Of a stretch of 64,000 nt of DNA, positions 1 to 9,098 are shown in pieces. This stretch comes from Carnobacterium_A sp047553015. Its GTDB lineage: Bacteria > Bacillota > Bacilli > Lactobacillales > Carnobacteriaceae. The stretch spans positions 1,674,001-1,738,000 of the forward strand of contig NZ_CP180212.1 in assembly GCF_047553015.1 (NCBI RefSeq). The letters are read 5' to 3'. The position numbers and the translations under genes were made by a program. Numbering within the stretch: the stretch's first letter is position 1; each line of letters opens with the position of its first letter. The notes beneath the pieces were generated by a model. That model was not told the origin of the DNA, did no database searches, and saw only the letters and a list, made by a program, of their open reading frames with translations.

Positions 1-832
1 TCAGACACTTAAAGCCCGTCGTTGCATCTTTTTCTTTTATCGGAGTAATCTTTAAGATCTCACTTTCTTTACAGTTTACTTGTTTAGAAATAGCTTCTAA
101 AATTTTTGAACCAGTTGAATCGATGTAATCTGAATCGAACGTTCTCAGTTCGTCTAGCGTATCAAACTCAAAGATAATCTCTTTAGAATAGTGACGACTA
201 TAAAGATCTAGTTCATTGATATGATTAAGATAAATGCTTTCCCATAATAATGGAGGTGTCTCCGGTTTATCATAGACAGCTTCTAAAATGGCTACAAATG
301 TATTGGAAAAAGAACGTGAAAAAAAGACATGTCCTAACATTACCCAACTATTTTTACCGCCTATTTTTAGATCTGTTATTAAACCAGTCGCATCCGTTTC
401 GATACACCATTCACCGGTTTCTCCTCCTTCATACACTGAAGAATAATAAGCAGTTGAAACATAAGGCTCAAAAACGTTTTGGGTAAAATAATTATCTGCT
501 GAACAGATATACGTATTGCTTAGTTTTTCTCTAACAGCGTAAAGTGTTGAGTGATTATTACGAGTAGCATAATCAGGATTTTCTACTACTGTCACTTGAA
601 ATTCTTCTACCAAATACTGAAACAATTCTTTTTTGAAACCTACTACAATTGTAATATCCTTAATTCCTGCTTCTTGTAATTGACGAATTTGTCGTTCAAT
701 TAAGACTTGTCCTTTAACTTTTACCAATGATTTTGGGTATTCATAGGAAATAGGCGCAAATCGAGAAGAAAGTCCTGCAGCCATAATAATCGCGTTCTCA
801 ACTTTAAGTAATGCCTGATCGTTTGTGCTCAT
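1..832 (-). CDS. licC: LicC-like nucleotidyltransferase, partial (possibly fused to a kinase domain)
   Basis: The frame starts at the ATG at 832 and is still open at the window edge, so the C-terminus is missing. The N-terminus has the sugar-nucleotidyltransferase signature (IIMAAGLSSRF, then YPKSLVKVKGQ), typical of CTP:phosphocholine cytidylyltransferases of the LicC type. It follows a LicA-like kinase and a LicD-like transferase on the same strand, which supports a role in activating choline phosphate (or a similar alcohol phosphate) for teichoic acid or polysaccharide decoration. After about 240 residues the protein does not stop. The last ~30 visible residues resemble the start of the neighbouring kinase, so a cytidylyltransferase-kinase fusion is possible. 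Substrate is inferred, not shown. Confidence 0.8.
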   Translation of the reverse strand, partial: MSTNDQALLKVENAIIMAAGLSSRFAPISYEYPKSLVKVKGQVLIERQIRQLQEAGIKDITIVVGFKKELFQYLVEEFQVTVVENPDYATRNNHSTLYAVREKLSNTYICSADNYFTQNVFEPYVSTAYYSSVYEGGETGEWCIETDATGLITDLKIGGKNSWVMLGHVFFSRSFSNTFVAILEAVYDKPETPPLLWESIYLNHINELDLYSRHYSKEIIFEFDTLDELRTFDSDYIDSTGSKILEAISKQVNCKESEILKITPIKEKDATTGFKCL

Positions 833-855
833 TTTATTTCCCCCTGTTGTCTCAC

Positions 856-1776
856 TTATTCCAAAGTAAGGTTAGTCTTTGAAAGGAGTTCGTCTACAAC
901 AATGGAATAATATTCTTTCGCATAATCGTATTGTTTTAGTGCATATTCACCAAAATCAACTCCTAAATCACTCTTATACTCACACCAGTTGCTCCAAAGT
1001 AACCCACCTATTGCCATGTAACAATAGATTTTGAGCCTTGTTTCCTCTGTACACTCACCGGAAAAATAACTATCAATCAGATAGTCTGTTTGTTCTCTAT
1101 TGTACATAGAATAAATAGCAAACATTCCTACATCAAAATGAGGATCTTGCATCGCAGCATACTCCCAATCAATAACAAAAACGTCCTCTTCTACGAATAG
1201 AAAATTATCTGAAACAGAATCAATATGGGCCAATACAAAATTTTTCGGTAGTTGATTGACTAGCTTTTCTAAAGATAACACATTTTTCTTTACCTCTGCG
1301 TAATCTTTAAATACTGATGGTTTACCTTGCCTTAAGCTTTCATAAAACTCAATTTCCTCAAAAGGATTAAAGGTATGAGCAACTTTTAAATCACTATTAT
1401 GAAATTCTCTTAACTTTTTCATACATTGTTGAACATCTTTTTGATCAAAGGGATCACTTACTCTTGCAGTCTCCCAAAATTCTGTTATCTTGATGCCGCT
1501 TTCATTCGAGATGTAAACAACATTGTCACTGATTTTTTTTCCTTTTAACACTCTATATACATCATACTCATTTGAGCGACTGATCAACTTATCTGTACCA
1601 GCACCAGGAATACGGATGATGTAACTTTTGTTTTTGACTTCAAACTTAAATGAATCATTTGTCATCCCTTTTTTTAGATACGTTATATTTTTTATTTCAC
1701 TTGGTTGGATAGTCATCACATCAGCAATAACAGCGATAACTGCTTGATCTAATCCTTTTTCATTTGAATTCCCCAT
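856..1776 (-). CDS. licA: LicA-like choline kinase family phosphotransferase
   Basis: A 306-residue APH/choline-kinase fold protein. The Brenner motif is visible as HIDSVSDNFLF near residue 182, followed by the metal-binding VIDWEYAAMQDP near residue 202. The family phosphorylates small alcohols such as choline, and the adjacent licD and licC homologues make choline or a related amino alcohol the likely substrate. Only 23 bp separate it from licD upstream and 23 bp from licC downstream, so the three genes probably form one transcript. Confidence 0.82.
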   Translation of the reverse strand: MGNSNEKGLDQAVIAVIADVMTIQPSEIKNITYLKKGMTNDSFKFEVKNKSYIIRIPGAGTDKLISRSNEYDVYRVLKGKKISDNVVYISNESGIKITEFWETARVSDPFDQKDVQQCMKKLREFHNSDLKVAHTFNPFEEIEFYESLRQGKPSVFKDYAEVKKNVLSLEKLVNQLPKNFVLAHIDSVSDNFLFVEEDVFVIDWEYAAMQDPHFDVGMFAIYSMYNREQTDYLIDSYFSGECTEETRLKIYCYMAIGGLLWSNWCEYKSDLGVDFGEYALKQYDYAKEYYSIVVDELLSKTNLTLE

Positions 1777-1799
1777 TTTTTTCTTCCCTTCTTATCTGT

Positions 1800-2663
1800 T
1801 TATTTTTGGGTATTAAAGTTGATTTCAATAATACCATGATGAGGTGCTTGCTCTTTTAGAGGTGGCATTGCCATATAATTGCCATAATTTTTCGTTAAGA
1901 TTTCATCGTATGCTCTTGGTACTGGAAACATATGCCCTTCAAAATCCCACTCAATTGAATCATAAAAGAATGCTTTTTTTAAAACGAATGAGTCATACGT
2001 ATTTTTACCTGTTGAGATACTCAATTCACCAACGTATTCTTCGTCTCTATCATTAAAGATGCACGCTAATTTTGTTATCAATCGATCGACATTCTTTTTT
2101 GGAACGCCTTTTAAAAGATAATACAGTGCTTTTTTAGCTATCCTTAAGCTGGTCTTCTTTTCGCTATTATTGACTCTCATAACCCGGCAATAATTCATTA
2201 CTTTCAACTGATCTATTGCTATTCTTTGAGCCTTACCCTTTAGTGTTCCTGGACGCACGTGATCATATGGGAAAACATCAATAAAAAAGCCTTGATGCAT
2301 CTCAACATCTTGCACAAGATTTTCAACATAGCGAGTCTTGTTTTTCCTTATTTTTGAGTATTGCGATTGAAACTTTTCATCCGTATGGTAATTTTGCAAA
2401 AAATAAGCTGCATCTAGTTCTTTGGGACTGATAGCTAAAAATCGGTCGTATTCTTCTCTCAACATGCAAACATCTATGTCGTCGTCCCAAGGAATGAAAC
2501 CGTTGTGTCTAATCGCTCCAATTAATGTTCCTGAGAAGAGTTGATAGTGTATCCCATGCTTTTTACAGATTTGATCAAATTCTAGTAAGATTTCCAGCTG
2601 TACTTTTTGTGCTTCTTCTATTCGTACATCTAACCCAGGAAATTTAAGTTCGCTCTTTTGCAT
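1800..2663 (-). CDS. licD: LicD family phosphotransferase
   Basis: A 287-residue LicD/fukutin-type protein. The hallmark block GTLIGAIRHNGFIPWDDDID lies near residues 44-63, including the DDD metal site expected for this nucleotidyltransferase-fold family. LicD proteins move phosphocholine (or similar) from the CDP-activated donor onto cell-surface glycans or teichoic acids. It is first in the licD-licA-licC order, which matches a complete salvage, activation and transfer route. Acceptor polymer is unknown. Confidence 0.85.
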   Translation of the reverse strand: MQKSELKFPGLDVRIEEAQKVQLEILLEFDQICKKHGIHYQLFSGTLIGAIRHNGFIPWDDDIDVCMLREEYDRFLAISPKELDAAYFLQNYHTDEKFQSQYSKIRKNKTRYVENLVQDVEMHQGFFIDVFPYDHVRPGTLKGKAQRIAIDQLKVMNYCRVMRVNNSEKKTSLRIAKKALYYLLKGVPKKNVDRLITKLACIFNDRDEEYVGELSISTGKNTYDSFVLKKAFFYDSIEWDFEGHMFPVPRAYDEILTKNYGNYMAMPPLKEQAPHHGIIEINFNTQK

Positions 2664-2748
2664 GAATTCACCGCCTTAATCATTGATTTACTTTATATTT
2701 TCTACTTTTGTTTTATTCTTGTTGAATGAGTAGAGTTGTTTCTTCTTA

Positions 2749-2768
2749 TTATTCAGTATTCTGAATAA
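2749..2768. promoter_or_regulatory. Palindrome between licD and chrA (possible operator)
   Basis: TTATTCAG-TATT-CTGAATAA is a perfect inverted repeat with 8-bp arms in the divergent intergenic region between licD (minus) and the chromate transporter (plus). A second inverted repeat, TTGAGAA-AGACT-TTCTCAA followed by a T-run, lies at about 2810-2826. Either may be a regulator site. The second also looks like a terminator but has no plus-strand gene before it. Confidence 0.35.
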
Positions 2769-2906
2769 ATTTGCAAATCCAACAACACTTTATCTTAACT
2801 TAACTGGTTGAGAAAGACTTTCTCAATTTTTTTCGCTACAAATTAGTCTTTATTTTAAGACAAATAGGGTACAATGGAGAGGACTAATTTTTTGAGGAGG
2901 GTTTCA

Positions 2907-3482
2907 TTGAAGAAAGATAAAAAGTTTTATTGGACTCTATTTACTTCTACACTTACATTAAGTGCTTTTACATTTGGTGGTGGGTACGTAATCGTCCCTT
3001 TGATGCAAAAGCGATTTGTTAAAGACTTAAAATGGATTGAAGAAGAAGAAATGTTAGATTTAGTTGCTATAGGCCAATCTGCTCCTGGGCCGATTGCTGT
3101 AAATGCTTCTATTATTATAGGATATAGAATGGCTGGTATCCGTGGTGCACTTTTAACAACTTTGGGAACCATTCTACCTCCACTGTTTATTATCACTCTT
3201 GTGTCTTATTTTTATATTGCTTTTCGTGAAAATGCTGTTATTAACGCCTTGTTATTCGGTATGCAAGCGGGTGTTGCTGCTGTCATTGTTGACGTTGTGA
3301 TTAACATGGGAACGACTGTTGTAAAAGATAAAAAATTGCTGCCTATCCTCGTGATGCTCCTTGCTTTTATTGCAACAGCACTCTTTCATGTTAATATTGT
3401 GCTCATTTTATTTATATCTGGAGCAATCGGTGCCTATACTACTTATCGCATAAACCTTCTTAATAAAAAGGAGGAAAGTTAA
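2907..3482 (+). CDS. Chromate transporter ChrA, N-terminal-half subunit
   Basis: A short-chain CHR family membrane protein of about 190 residues. The duplicated-family motifs FGGGYVIVPLMQ and GQSAPGPIAVNAS are present. I choose TTG at 2907 because GAGGAGG sits 6 bp upstream; the in-frame ATG at 2874 has no ribosome site. It is followed one base later by the second half-gene, the usual arrangement for paired short ChrA proteins that work as a heterodimer. The family exports chromate or takes part in sulfate/chromate exchange, but the physiological substrate in this organism is not evident. Confidence 0.85.
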   Translation: MKKDKKFYWTLFTSTLTLSAFTFGGGYVIVPLMQKRFVKDLKWIEEEEMLDLVAIGQSAPGPIAVNASIIIGYRMAGIRGALLTTLGTILPPLFIITLVSYFYIAFRENAVINALLFGMQAGVAAVIVDVVINMGTTVVKDKKLLPILVMLLAFIATALFHVNIVLILFISGAIGAYTTYRINLLNKKEES

Positions 3483-3483
3483 T

Positions 3484-4056
3484 TTGATTTATTTACAGTT
3501 ATTTTGGAGTTTTTTCCAAGTTGGGTTATTTAGTTTTGGTGGTGGATATGCTGCATTGCCACTTATTCAAGAACAAGTTCTTGACGTTCACCCTTGGCTC
3601 ACTTCAACAGAATTTATTGATATCTTGACAATCTCACAAATGACTCCTGGGCCCATTGCCATTAATACTTCAACATTTGTTGGAACGAAAGTTGCTGGTT
3701 TACCTGGAGCAATCGTTGCTACCTTAGGATGTGTGACACCTTCTGCTATTATCGTGTTAACTTTAGCTACTCTTTATTACAAGTATAAAGGAATCAGTAT
3801 GGTACAAGGTGTCATAAAAGGTCTCAGACCAGCCGTCGTTGCTCTAATTGCTTCTGCCGGGTTATCCATTTTATTGACTGCATTTTTTAATAAAGACAGC
3901 TTTCCAGTTAAAATAGAGAACTTAAGTTGGATTTCAGTTGGACTATTTGCTTTTTGTTTCGTTATCTTAAGAAAATTTAAATTAAACCCTATTTATATTA
4001 TGTTATTTGCTGGAGTAATTGGCATCATTCTTCACTTGTTCACTCCATTTGCCTAA
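3484..4056 (+). CDS. Chromate transporter ChrA, second subunit
   Basis: A 190-residue partner of the preceding gene with the matching motifs FGGGYAALPLIQE and SQMTPGPIAINTS. It starts with TTG behind an AGGAGG-type site that lies inside the end of the first subunit. Hydrophobic segments fill most of the length, as expected for a six-helix half transporter. The pair is closed by a hairpin terminator just downstream. Confidence 0.85.
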   Translation: MIYLQLFWSFFQVGLFSFGGGYAALPLIQEQVLDVHPWLTSTEFIDILTISQMTPGPIAINTSTFVGTKVAGLPGAIVATLGCVTPSAIIVLTLATLYYKYKGISMVQGVIKGLRPAVVALIASAGLSILLTAFFNKDSFPVKIENLSWISVGLFAFCFVILRKFKLNPIYIMLFAGVIGIILHLFTPFA

Positions 4057-4059
4057 TAA

Positions 4060-4103
4060 AAATAAGCAGCTTTTTTATCTCGTTGATTGAAAGCTGCTTA
4101 TTT
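4060..4103 (+). terminator. Hairpin terminator after chrA pair
   Basis: A perfect 14-bp stem (AAATAAGCAGCTTT / AAAGCTGCTTATTT) with a 16-base loop starts three bases after the second ChrA stop codon. The T-run is weak, so efficiency is uncertain. Confidence 0.65.
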
Positions 4104-4260
4104 AATGTATAGATTGAGATAGTCGTTGGTGCTTTTTTTAGACTTCTTAAACGTAAGAACAATCGTTACGAGATTTAGTTGCTATCATATAGATTGACAT
4201 CTATTTATATATTTGACAAACTGACAGTAACTTACGAAACAAAAGGAGGTTTTATCTAGA

Positions 4261-4689
4261 ATGAAACTTTATATTGGGAATGATATTTGGAATAAAGCGG
4301 GTGCTTTTTACGTCCGACTGTCTGTTTTTGTATTAGAAAGACAAATGGAACTTGCTGAAGAATTTGACCAATTAGATACCTCAACAATTGATTATGCTGT
4401 CATATATGATCTTGAAAAGCCGATTTCGACAGGTAGATATGAATTACTCGATAGTGAAACTATTCGAATAGGACGAATCGCAACGTTAAAAGAGTATCGT
4501 GGACAGAAATTCGGTCGAACCATCATACAAGCTTTGGAAGATATCGGACGTGAAAAAGGCTGTATCAAAGCTTCCATTCATTCTGAACAAACGGCTGCTT
4601 CATTCTATGAGGAATTAAATTATAAAATTGTATCCGATGAATTTTATGAGAATAACGTTCCTTGTGTACGTTTAGAAAAAAAACTCTAA
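4261..4689 (+). CDS. GNAT family N-acetyltransferase
   Basis: A 142-residue GNAT protein with the acetyl-CoA binding region RIGRIATLKEYRGQKFGRTI near residues 76-95, matching the R/Q-x-x-G-x-G/A loop. The start has AAAGGAGG 9 bp upstream. Overall form resembles ElaA/YjcF-like small acetyltransferases of unknown substrate. Confidence 0.8.
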   Translation: MKLYIGNDIWNKAGAFYVRLSVFVLERQMELAEEFDQLDTSTIDYAVIYDLEKPISTGRYELLDSETIRIGRIATLKEYRGQKFGRTIIQALEDIGREKGCIKASIHSEQTAASFYEELNYKIVSDEFYENNVPCVRLEKKL

Positions 4690-4773
4690 AGAGGTAGTTA
4701 TCAGTCAACTAAATTTTTTCTATTCTAACTCTATTCTTTAAAATAGATACAGTCGAAAGGTCGGTGCTCAATT

Positions 4774-5481
4774 GTGTTTGACTTAGATTATTTAGAAATT
4801 ATTGGCCGATTACTTGTAGCCGTATTATTTGGAGGCATTATTGGATACGAACGAGAAATTAAGGGGCACAACGCTGGGTTAAGAACTCATATCCTAGTTT
4901 GCGTAGGAGCTGCTCTCTTTTCCTTAGTCCAAATTCAAGCAACGTACACAACTATCGAACTAGCGATAGAAAATCCTGATTTACTACAGATTTTAAATAC
5001 AGATGTAACCCGCTTACCTGCTCAGATTGTTAGTGGCATTGGTTTTCTAGGTGCTGGTACAATCATCGTAACTAAAAGAAGCGTTACCGGTTTAACAACT
5101 GCAGCTTCTATCTGGGCGACAGCTAGTTTAGGTATTGCAGTCGGGATGGGATATTACTTTATCGCTTTCTCAGGTTGCATTATTATCCTCTTAATCTTAC
5201 TAGCGATTAGAAAAGTTTTTCGCGTACAAGATTATAAAACTCTTGAAGTTAGTTATTACAACCGAGAAGAAACAAAAAAAACGATTCAAGACTATTTTGA
5301 TAAGCATAGCATTGTCGTAATTGACTTAGATTATTTGGTAGATTCATTTAAAGAAGATGAAGCAGTCTTTCTTGTTATTTATACATTAAGTATTCCTGAT
5401 ACATTCTCTTCCATAAAAGTGATAGAAGATTTATCTGACTTGAGTTCAGTAATCGGCATTAGAACGATTAAAGACGTGTAA
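4774..5481 (+). CDS. MgtC/SapB family membrane protein
   Basis: A 235-residue protein carrying the canonical MgtC blocks: GGIIGYEREIKGHNAGLRTH near residue 20 and RLPAQIVSGIGFLGAGTIIV near residue 75. About 150 residues of membrane helices are followed by a soluble C-terminal domain of about 80 residues that resembles an ACT-like fold. It begins with GTG. The family is linked to magnesium-limited growth and control of ATP synthase, but the role here is unknown. Confidence 0.85.
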   Translation: MFDLDYLEIIGRLLVAVLFGGIIGYEREIKGHNAGLRTHILVCVGAALFSLVQIQATYTTIELAIENPDLLQILNTDVTRLPAQIVSGIGFLGAGTIIVTKRSVTGLTTAASIWATASLGIAVGMGYYFIAFSGCIIILLILLAIRKVFRVQDYKTLEVSYYNREETKKTIQDYFDKHSIVVIDLDYLVDSFKEDEAVFLVIYTLSIPDTFSSIKVIEDLSDLSSVIGIRTIKDV

Positions 5482-5498
5482 TAGTTAGACTAACTGTC

Positions 5499-5951
5499 TC
5501 ATTTCTTAAAGATAAACCATTTACTAGAAAAATAATTTAAACCGATAATCATCACTTGAGTAACTAACTTAGCTAAATTGGAATCCCATTGAAAAAAATC
5601 GATGAATACTAGCATGCTGAACATATCAAATCCTGCTGAAATTAATCGAAAACTACAAAATAAAAAGAACTCCTTTAGCCAAGCGTAGATGGTTGTTGTT
5701 TCAGACTTAAAGACATACTTCTTATTTGTAAAAAAAGCGAAGAGTAGTGATACAATAATGGAAATGGCATTGGCTAATAGATAATGAACTATTTGTAGAG
5801 TATCTAATGTATAAAATACGCTTATATTAACAAACGTTGTCAATCCTCCAAAAATTAAATAATTTATTCCTTCTTTGTGTGTTTCATATATTTTTTTTAA
5901 AGTTAACATAACCGTCAGTTTCACTACTTTCGACTTTAATCTTTTAGTCAT
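5499..5951 (-). CDS. GtrA family membrane protein
   Basis: A 150-residue protein with four predicted membrane segments and the family opening YLIFGGLTTFVNISVFYTLD. GtrA proteins are thought to help move undecaprenyl-linked sugars across the membrane. Met15 (MLTLKK) is an alternative start because no good ribosome site precedes the first ATG. It is convergent with the MgtC gene, with only 17 bp between them. Confidence 0.8.
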   Translation of the reverse strand: MTKRLKSKVVKLTVMLTLKKIYETHKEGINYLIFGGLTTFVNISVFYTLDTLQIVHYLLANAISIIVSLLFAFFTNKKYVFKSETTTIYAWLKEFFLFCSFRLISAGFDMFSMLVFIDFFQWDSNLAKLVTQVMIIGLNYFSSKWFIFKK

Positions 5952-6019
5952 CTAAAATTAGAACGAATCTTTACCAGTATAACTTTTTATTTTATTGCCG
6001 TCTATTGTACTTTGATGAT

Positions 6020-6065
6020 AAAAAAATAAGAATAAAAGGGGAATTCCCTTTTATTCTTATTTTTT
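6020..6065 (-). terminator. Bidirectional terminator between gpmA and gtrA-like gene
   Basis: A 20-bp perfect stem made of AAAAAATAAGAATAAAAGGG and its complement around GAATT. It overlaps the gpmA stop codon and gives T-runs on both strands. Confidence 0.85.
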
Positions 6066-6750
6066 AAAGATAATATTTTTTAATAACAGCTAATTCATCG
6101 TTTAATTCATAGACCAACGGTTGTCCTGTTGGTATGTCTAACTCCATAATATCTTCGTCAGAAATCTCTTCAATATACTTAGCTAACGCACGCAGTGAAT
6201 TCCCGTGAGCAGCGACAAGTACTGTCTTAGTGTCCAATATAGCTGGCGCAATCTGATCTTCCCAAAAAGGAATAACTCGCTCTAAAGTCGTTTCTAGATT
6301 TTCACCCATTGGCACTACCCGTTTTTGCAAATTAGCATAGCGACGATCATTTAGTGCTGAATTTGGATCGTTTGGTTTTAATAATGGTGGCAATGTATCG
6401 TATGAACGGCGCCACAGTTGGACTTGTTCAACACCATACTTATCTGCAGTGGCTTTTTTATTTAATCCTTGAAGAGCTCCATAATGGCGTTCGTTCAAGC
6501 GCCATGATTTTATCTCTGGAACCCAAAGTTGATCAGAATCTTCTAACACAATCTGACAGGTCTTAATTGCTCGCTTTAAGACAGACGTAAAAGCCATATC
6601 AAACTCAATTCCTGCTTCTTTAATCTTTCGGCCTGCTTCATGAGCTTCTGCTAACCCTGCCTCACTCAAATCGACATCCATCCAACCGGTAAATTTGTTT
6701 AATGCGTTCCATTCACTTTGTCCATGACGAACAAATACAATTCTTTTCAC
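6064..6750 (-). CDS. gpmA: 2,3-bisphosphoglycerate-dependent phosphoglycerate mutase
   Basis: This is a histidine-phosphatase-superfamily glycolytic enzyme that interconverts 3- and 2-phosphoglycerate. The phospho-acceptor RHG motif is at the N-terminus (FVRHGQSEWN), followed by NERHYGALQGLNK and the second catalytic histidine in AAHGNSLRAL. I choose GTG at 6750 because GTGGGG lies 6 bp upstream and the protein then starts directly at KRIVFVRHG. An upstream in-frame GTG at 6768 would add six residues. Length (228 aa) fits the family. Confidence 0.93.
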   Translation of the reverse strand: MKRIVFVRHGQSEWNALNKFTGWMDVDLSEAGLAEAHEAGRKIKEAGIEFDMAFTSVLKRAIKTCQIVLEDSDQLWVPEIKSWRLNERHYGALQGLNKKATADKYGVEQVQLWRRSYDTLPPLLKPNDPNSALNDRRYANLQKRVVPMGENLETTLERVIPFWEDQIAPAILDTKTVLVAAHGNSLRALAKYIEEISDEDIMELDIPTGQPLVYELNDELAVIKKYYL

Positions 6751-6862
6751 ATTTATCCCCACTTTCACTTTTTCTTACACTTAGTAGTGTACACCTACTA
6801 GCTCCCTTATTACACACAAAAAGGTTAAGTTCATTGCACTATAGGGCGAAATAATAAGGATT

Positions 6863-8200
6863 TTAATTGTAAATAGAACTTAAATCGCTAGCGGCTGTTG
6901 GGTAAGCCATTATCAACTGTGCTGTTTCTTTTGTCGTCATTTTTTGTTCCATTAATAGATTGATGTAATTGATTAATTCATCGGCTTTACCGTTCAAACA
7001 AGTTGCCCCGACAACTAGACCTGTTTCACGATTCGTAACTATTTTTATTTTTGAGACAGGCTCGTTTGTCCGATGGTAACTAAACCAAGAAGTGGCATCT
7101 ATTGAAGAGACAGCATACTTTTCTTGTTGTTTGGATGCTTGTTCAATTGTTATACCTATTTGAGCTAACTTAGGATTAGAGTACATAACCGTTGGAATAG
7201 ATGGATAGTTTATTTTTTCAGTTGTCTTGCCAGTCAAGTAATTCGTTAAATAAGCTCCTTCAAAGCTCGCTACAGGAGTCAATTTCCCAACACTTTTTGC
7301 TACCACATCACCGCATGCAAAGATAGCCTTATTACTCGTTTGAAGATAATCATTGGTTTTAATCCCTTTTTTATCGTACATTACTTCTGCTTTATCAAGA
7401 TTTAAGTCCTCAATATTCGGGATACGCCCAGTTGCACAAAAAACCAAATCGGTCGCTAATGTAAAATCATCTTTCGCTTGAACATTAAATGATTCTCCAT
7501 CCTTTTCAATTTTTGTCGTATGGGTATCAAAATGAAAAATGACTCCCTTTCGTTCTAATTGATGAACGATTTCGTTAACAAGTTCTGATTCGAATTCTTT
7601 TAGAGGTCGATTATTGTGATGAATAATATGGACTTCTGCACCAGCAGCGTTCGCAATCGTTGCCAATTCAAATGCAATATAGCCTCCACCGATAAACGTT
7701 ACTTTTTTAGGCATTTCAGATAAAGACAAGAAATCAGTACTCGTTAGTAAATATTCTTTGCCTTCAATTGGCAGTATAGCTGGTCTTAATCCTGTCGCTA
7801 TAATTATTTTATCAGCTGTTAAGGTATCTTCATTTACTTGAATTGTTTGCTTATTGATAAAGGTTGCTTTGCCCATAATGGTCTCAATTCCTGATGAATC
7901 CATCCTTTTTTTTAATCCTTTTGACATCGGATGAATGATACTTTCTTTAAATGACATTAATTCTGGCCAGTGAACTTGAGGAGTGACAGAAAAACCTTTA
8001 CCCGTTAAATGAGTAACTGCGTCTTTTGCTTCGACGACTGAATACAAAACTTTTTTAGGATCGCAACCTCGGTTAGGACAAGTTCCACCCCATAAGTCAT
8101 TTTCTATGATTGCTACTTTCTTTCCAGTTGCTAAACCATTTGCGACTGCCATCCCTGCGACACCACTACCAATTACAATAACATCAAAGTTTTTTTTCAT
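6863..8200 (-). CDS. FAD-dependent pyridine nucleotide-disulfide reductase (glutathione-reductase-like)
   Basis: A 445-residue class I flavin disulfide reductase. It has the N-terminal FAD motif (VIGSGVAGMAVA), the redox disulfide GGTCPNRGCDPKK near residue 40, and a second dinucleotide motif (FIGGGYIAFE) near residue 170. A CGDVV flavin motif lies near residue 295. The C-terminal His-Glu dyad usual for glutathione, lipoamide and mercuric reductases (HPT..E) is replaced by YPTAASD. The substrate is therefore uncertain, although the fold assignment is firm. Confidence 0.85.
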   Translation of the reverse strand: MKKNFDVIVIGSGVAGMAVANGLATGKKVAIIENDLWGGTCPNRGCDPKKVLYSVVEAKDAVTHLTGKGFSVTPQVHWPELMSFKESIIHPMSKGLKKRMDSSGIETIMGKATFINKQTIQVNEDTLTADKIIIATGLRPAILPIEGKEYLLTSTDFLSLSEMPKKVTFIGGGYIAFELATIANAAGAEVHIIHHNNRPLKEFESELVNEIVHQLERKGVIFHFDTHTTKIEKDGESFNVQAKDDFTLATDLVFCATGRIPNIEDLNLDKAEVMYDKKGIKTNDYLQTSNKAIFACGDVVAKSVGKLTPVASFEGAYLTNYLTGKTTEKINYPSIPTVMYSNPKLAQIGITIEQASKQQEKYAVSSIDATSWFSYHRTNEPVSKIKIVTNRETGLVVGATCLNGKADELINYINLLMEQKMTTKETAQLIMAYPTAASDLSSIYN

Positions 8201-8364
8201 TTATAAAACCTCCCCTTCCATTACGTTTTACCATAGACTACGTAAAATTACTAATAAATCCCCTTATCTTTGTGAAAATTTCTTACAAAAAACACTATTT
8301 TCTACACAAGACATTTAAAATATGGTAGAATCTTATTACTATACTTTTGGGAGGGTTTTCAATA

Positions 8365-8766
8365 ATGAACGAAGAAACGTTACTATTACTAAAGCCAGAT
8401 GCAGTAGAAAGAAATTTGATTGGGAAAATCCTTTCAGAATATGAACGAAACGGACTGACCATTAGCGACATGAAATACATGACTGCTTCTAAAGAAATTA
8501 CAGAAACACATTATGCCGAGCATAAGGGTAAACCATTTTTTGATGGGTTAGTTTCTTATTTGACAAGAAGTCCAATCGTTGCTGTGGTAGTAGCAGGAGA
8601 TAATGCTGTTAGCCGTGTTCGAGCATTGAACGGAACAACTAATCCAGCAGACTCCGGAGACAACACTATCCGTGGCCTTTATGGTATTAGCTTGTCAGAG
8701 AATACAGTCCATTCATCTGATTCAATAGAAAGTGCTCAAAGAGAACGCGCTATTTGGTTTAACTAA
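8365..8766 (+). CDS. ndk: Nucleoside diphosphate kinase
   Basis: The 133-residue product transfers phosphate from ATP to nucleoside diphosphates. It has LLLKPDAVERN at the N-terminus, the GTTNPADS segment, and the active-site histidine in NTVHSSDS. The ATG at 8365 is chosen because GGGAGGG lies about 10 bp upstream; longer reading from 8347 would place the start upstream of the ribosome site. Slightly shorter than average but complete. Confidence 0.93.
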   Translation: MNEETLLLLKPDAVERNLIGKILSEYERNGLTISDMKYMTASKEITETHYAEHKGKPFFDGLVSYLTRSPIVAVVVAGDNAVSRVRALNGTTNPADSGDNTIRGLYGISLSENTVHSSDSIESAQRERAIWFN

Positions 8767-9098
8767 ATCGCTAAAAACTGTTAGGTTATCACAATTTTTT
8801 ATCCATCTATTTTAGCGTCTATTTATAGAAAAATACTTATTCTATTTTACATGCTAGTATCTATGTAGGTTGTTTTTTCTGAGTTTTTCATATTGACTTG
8901 AGTCATTAGGAAGTTTCTTTCCTCCTGGCTCATTTTTTTATCTTTATACAAGGAGTTTTCTTCATTTTGATGAGTAGCTAATTAAGAATCTACTCTTACT
9001 GCTACTACTTAAAACTTGCTTGACTTGCAAGACCTCTTACTTGGTTGAATTATGATACAATAGGAATTAAATTAAGTCGCCATAAAAAGGAGAATTCT
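8767..9098. other. Intergenic region ndk-uvsE with hairpin
   Basis: No coding frame was found. An imperfect stem (GAGTCA..AGGAAG / CTTTCCT..TGGCTC) followed by a T7 run at about 8898-8940 is a plausible terminator for ndk. The remainder is AT-rich and probably carries the uvsE promoter. Confidence 0.5.
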
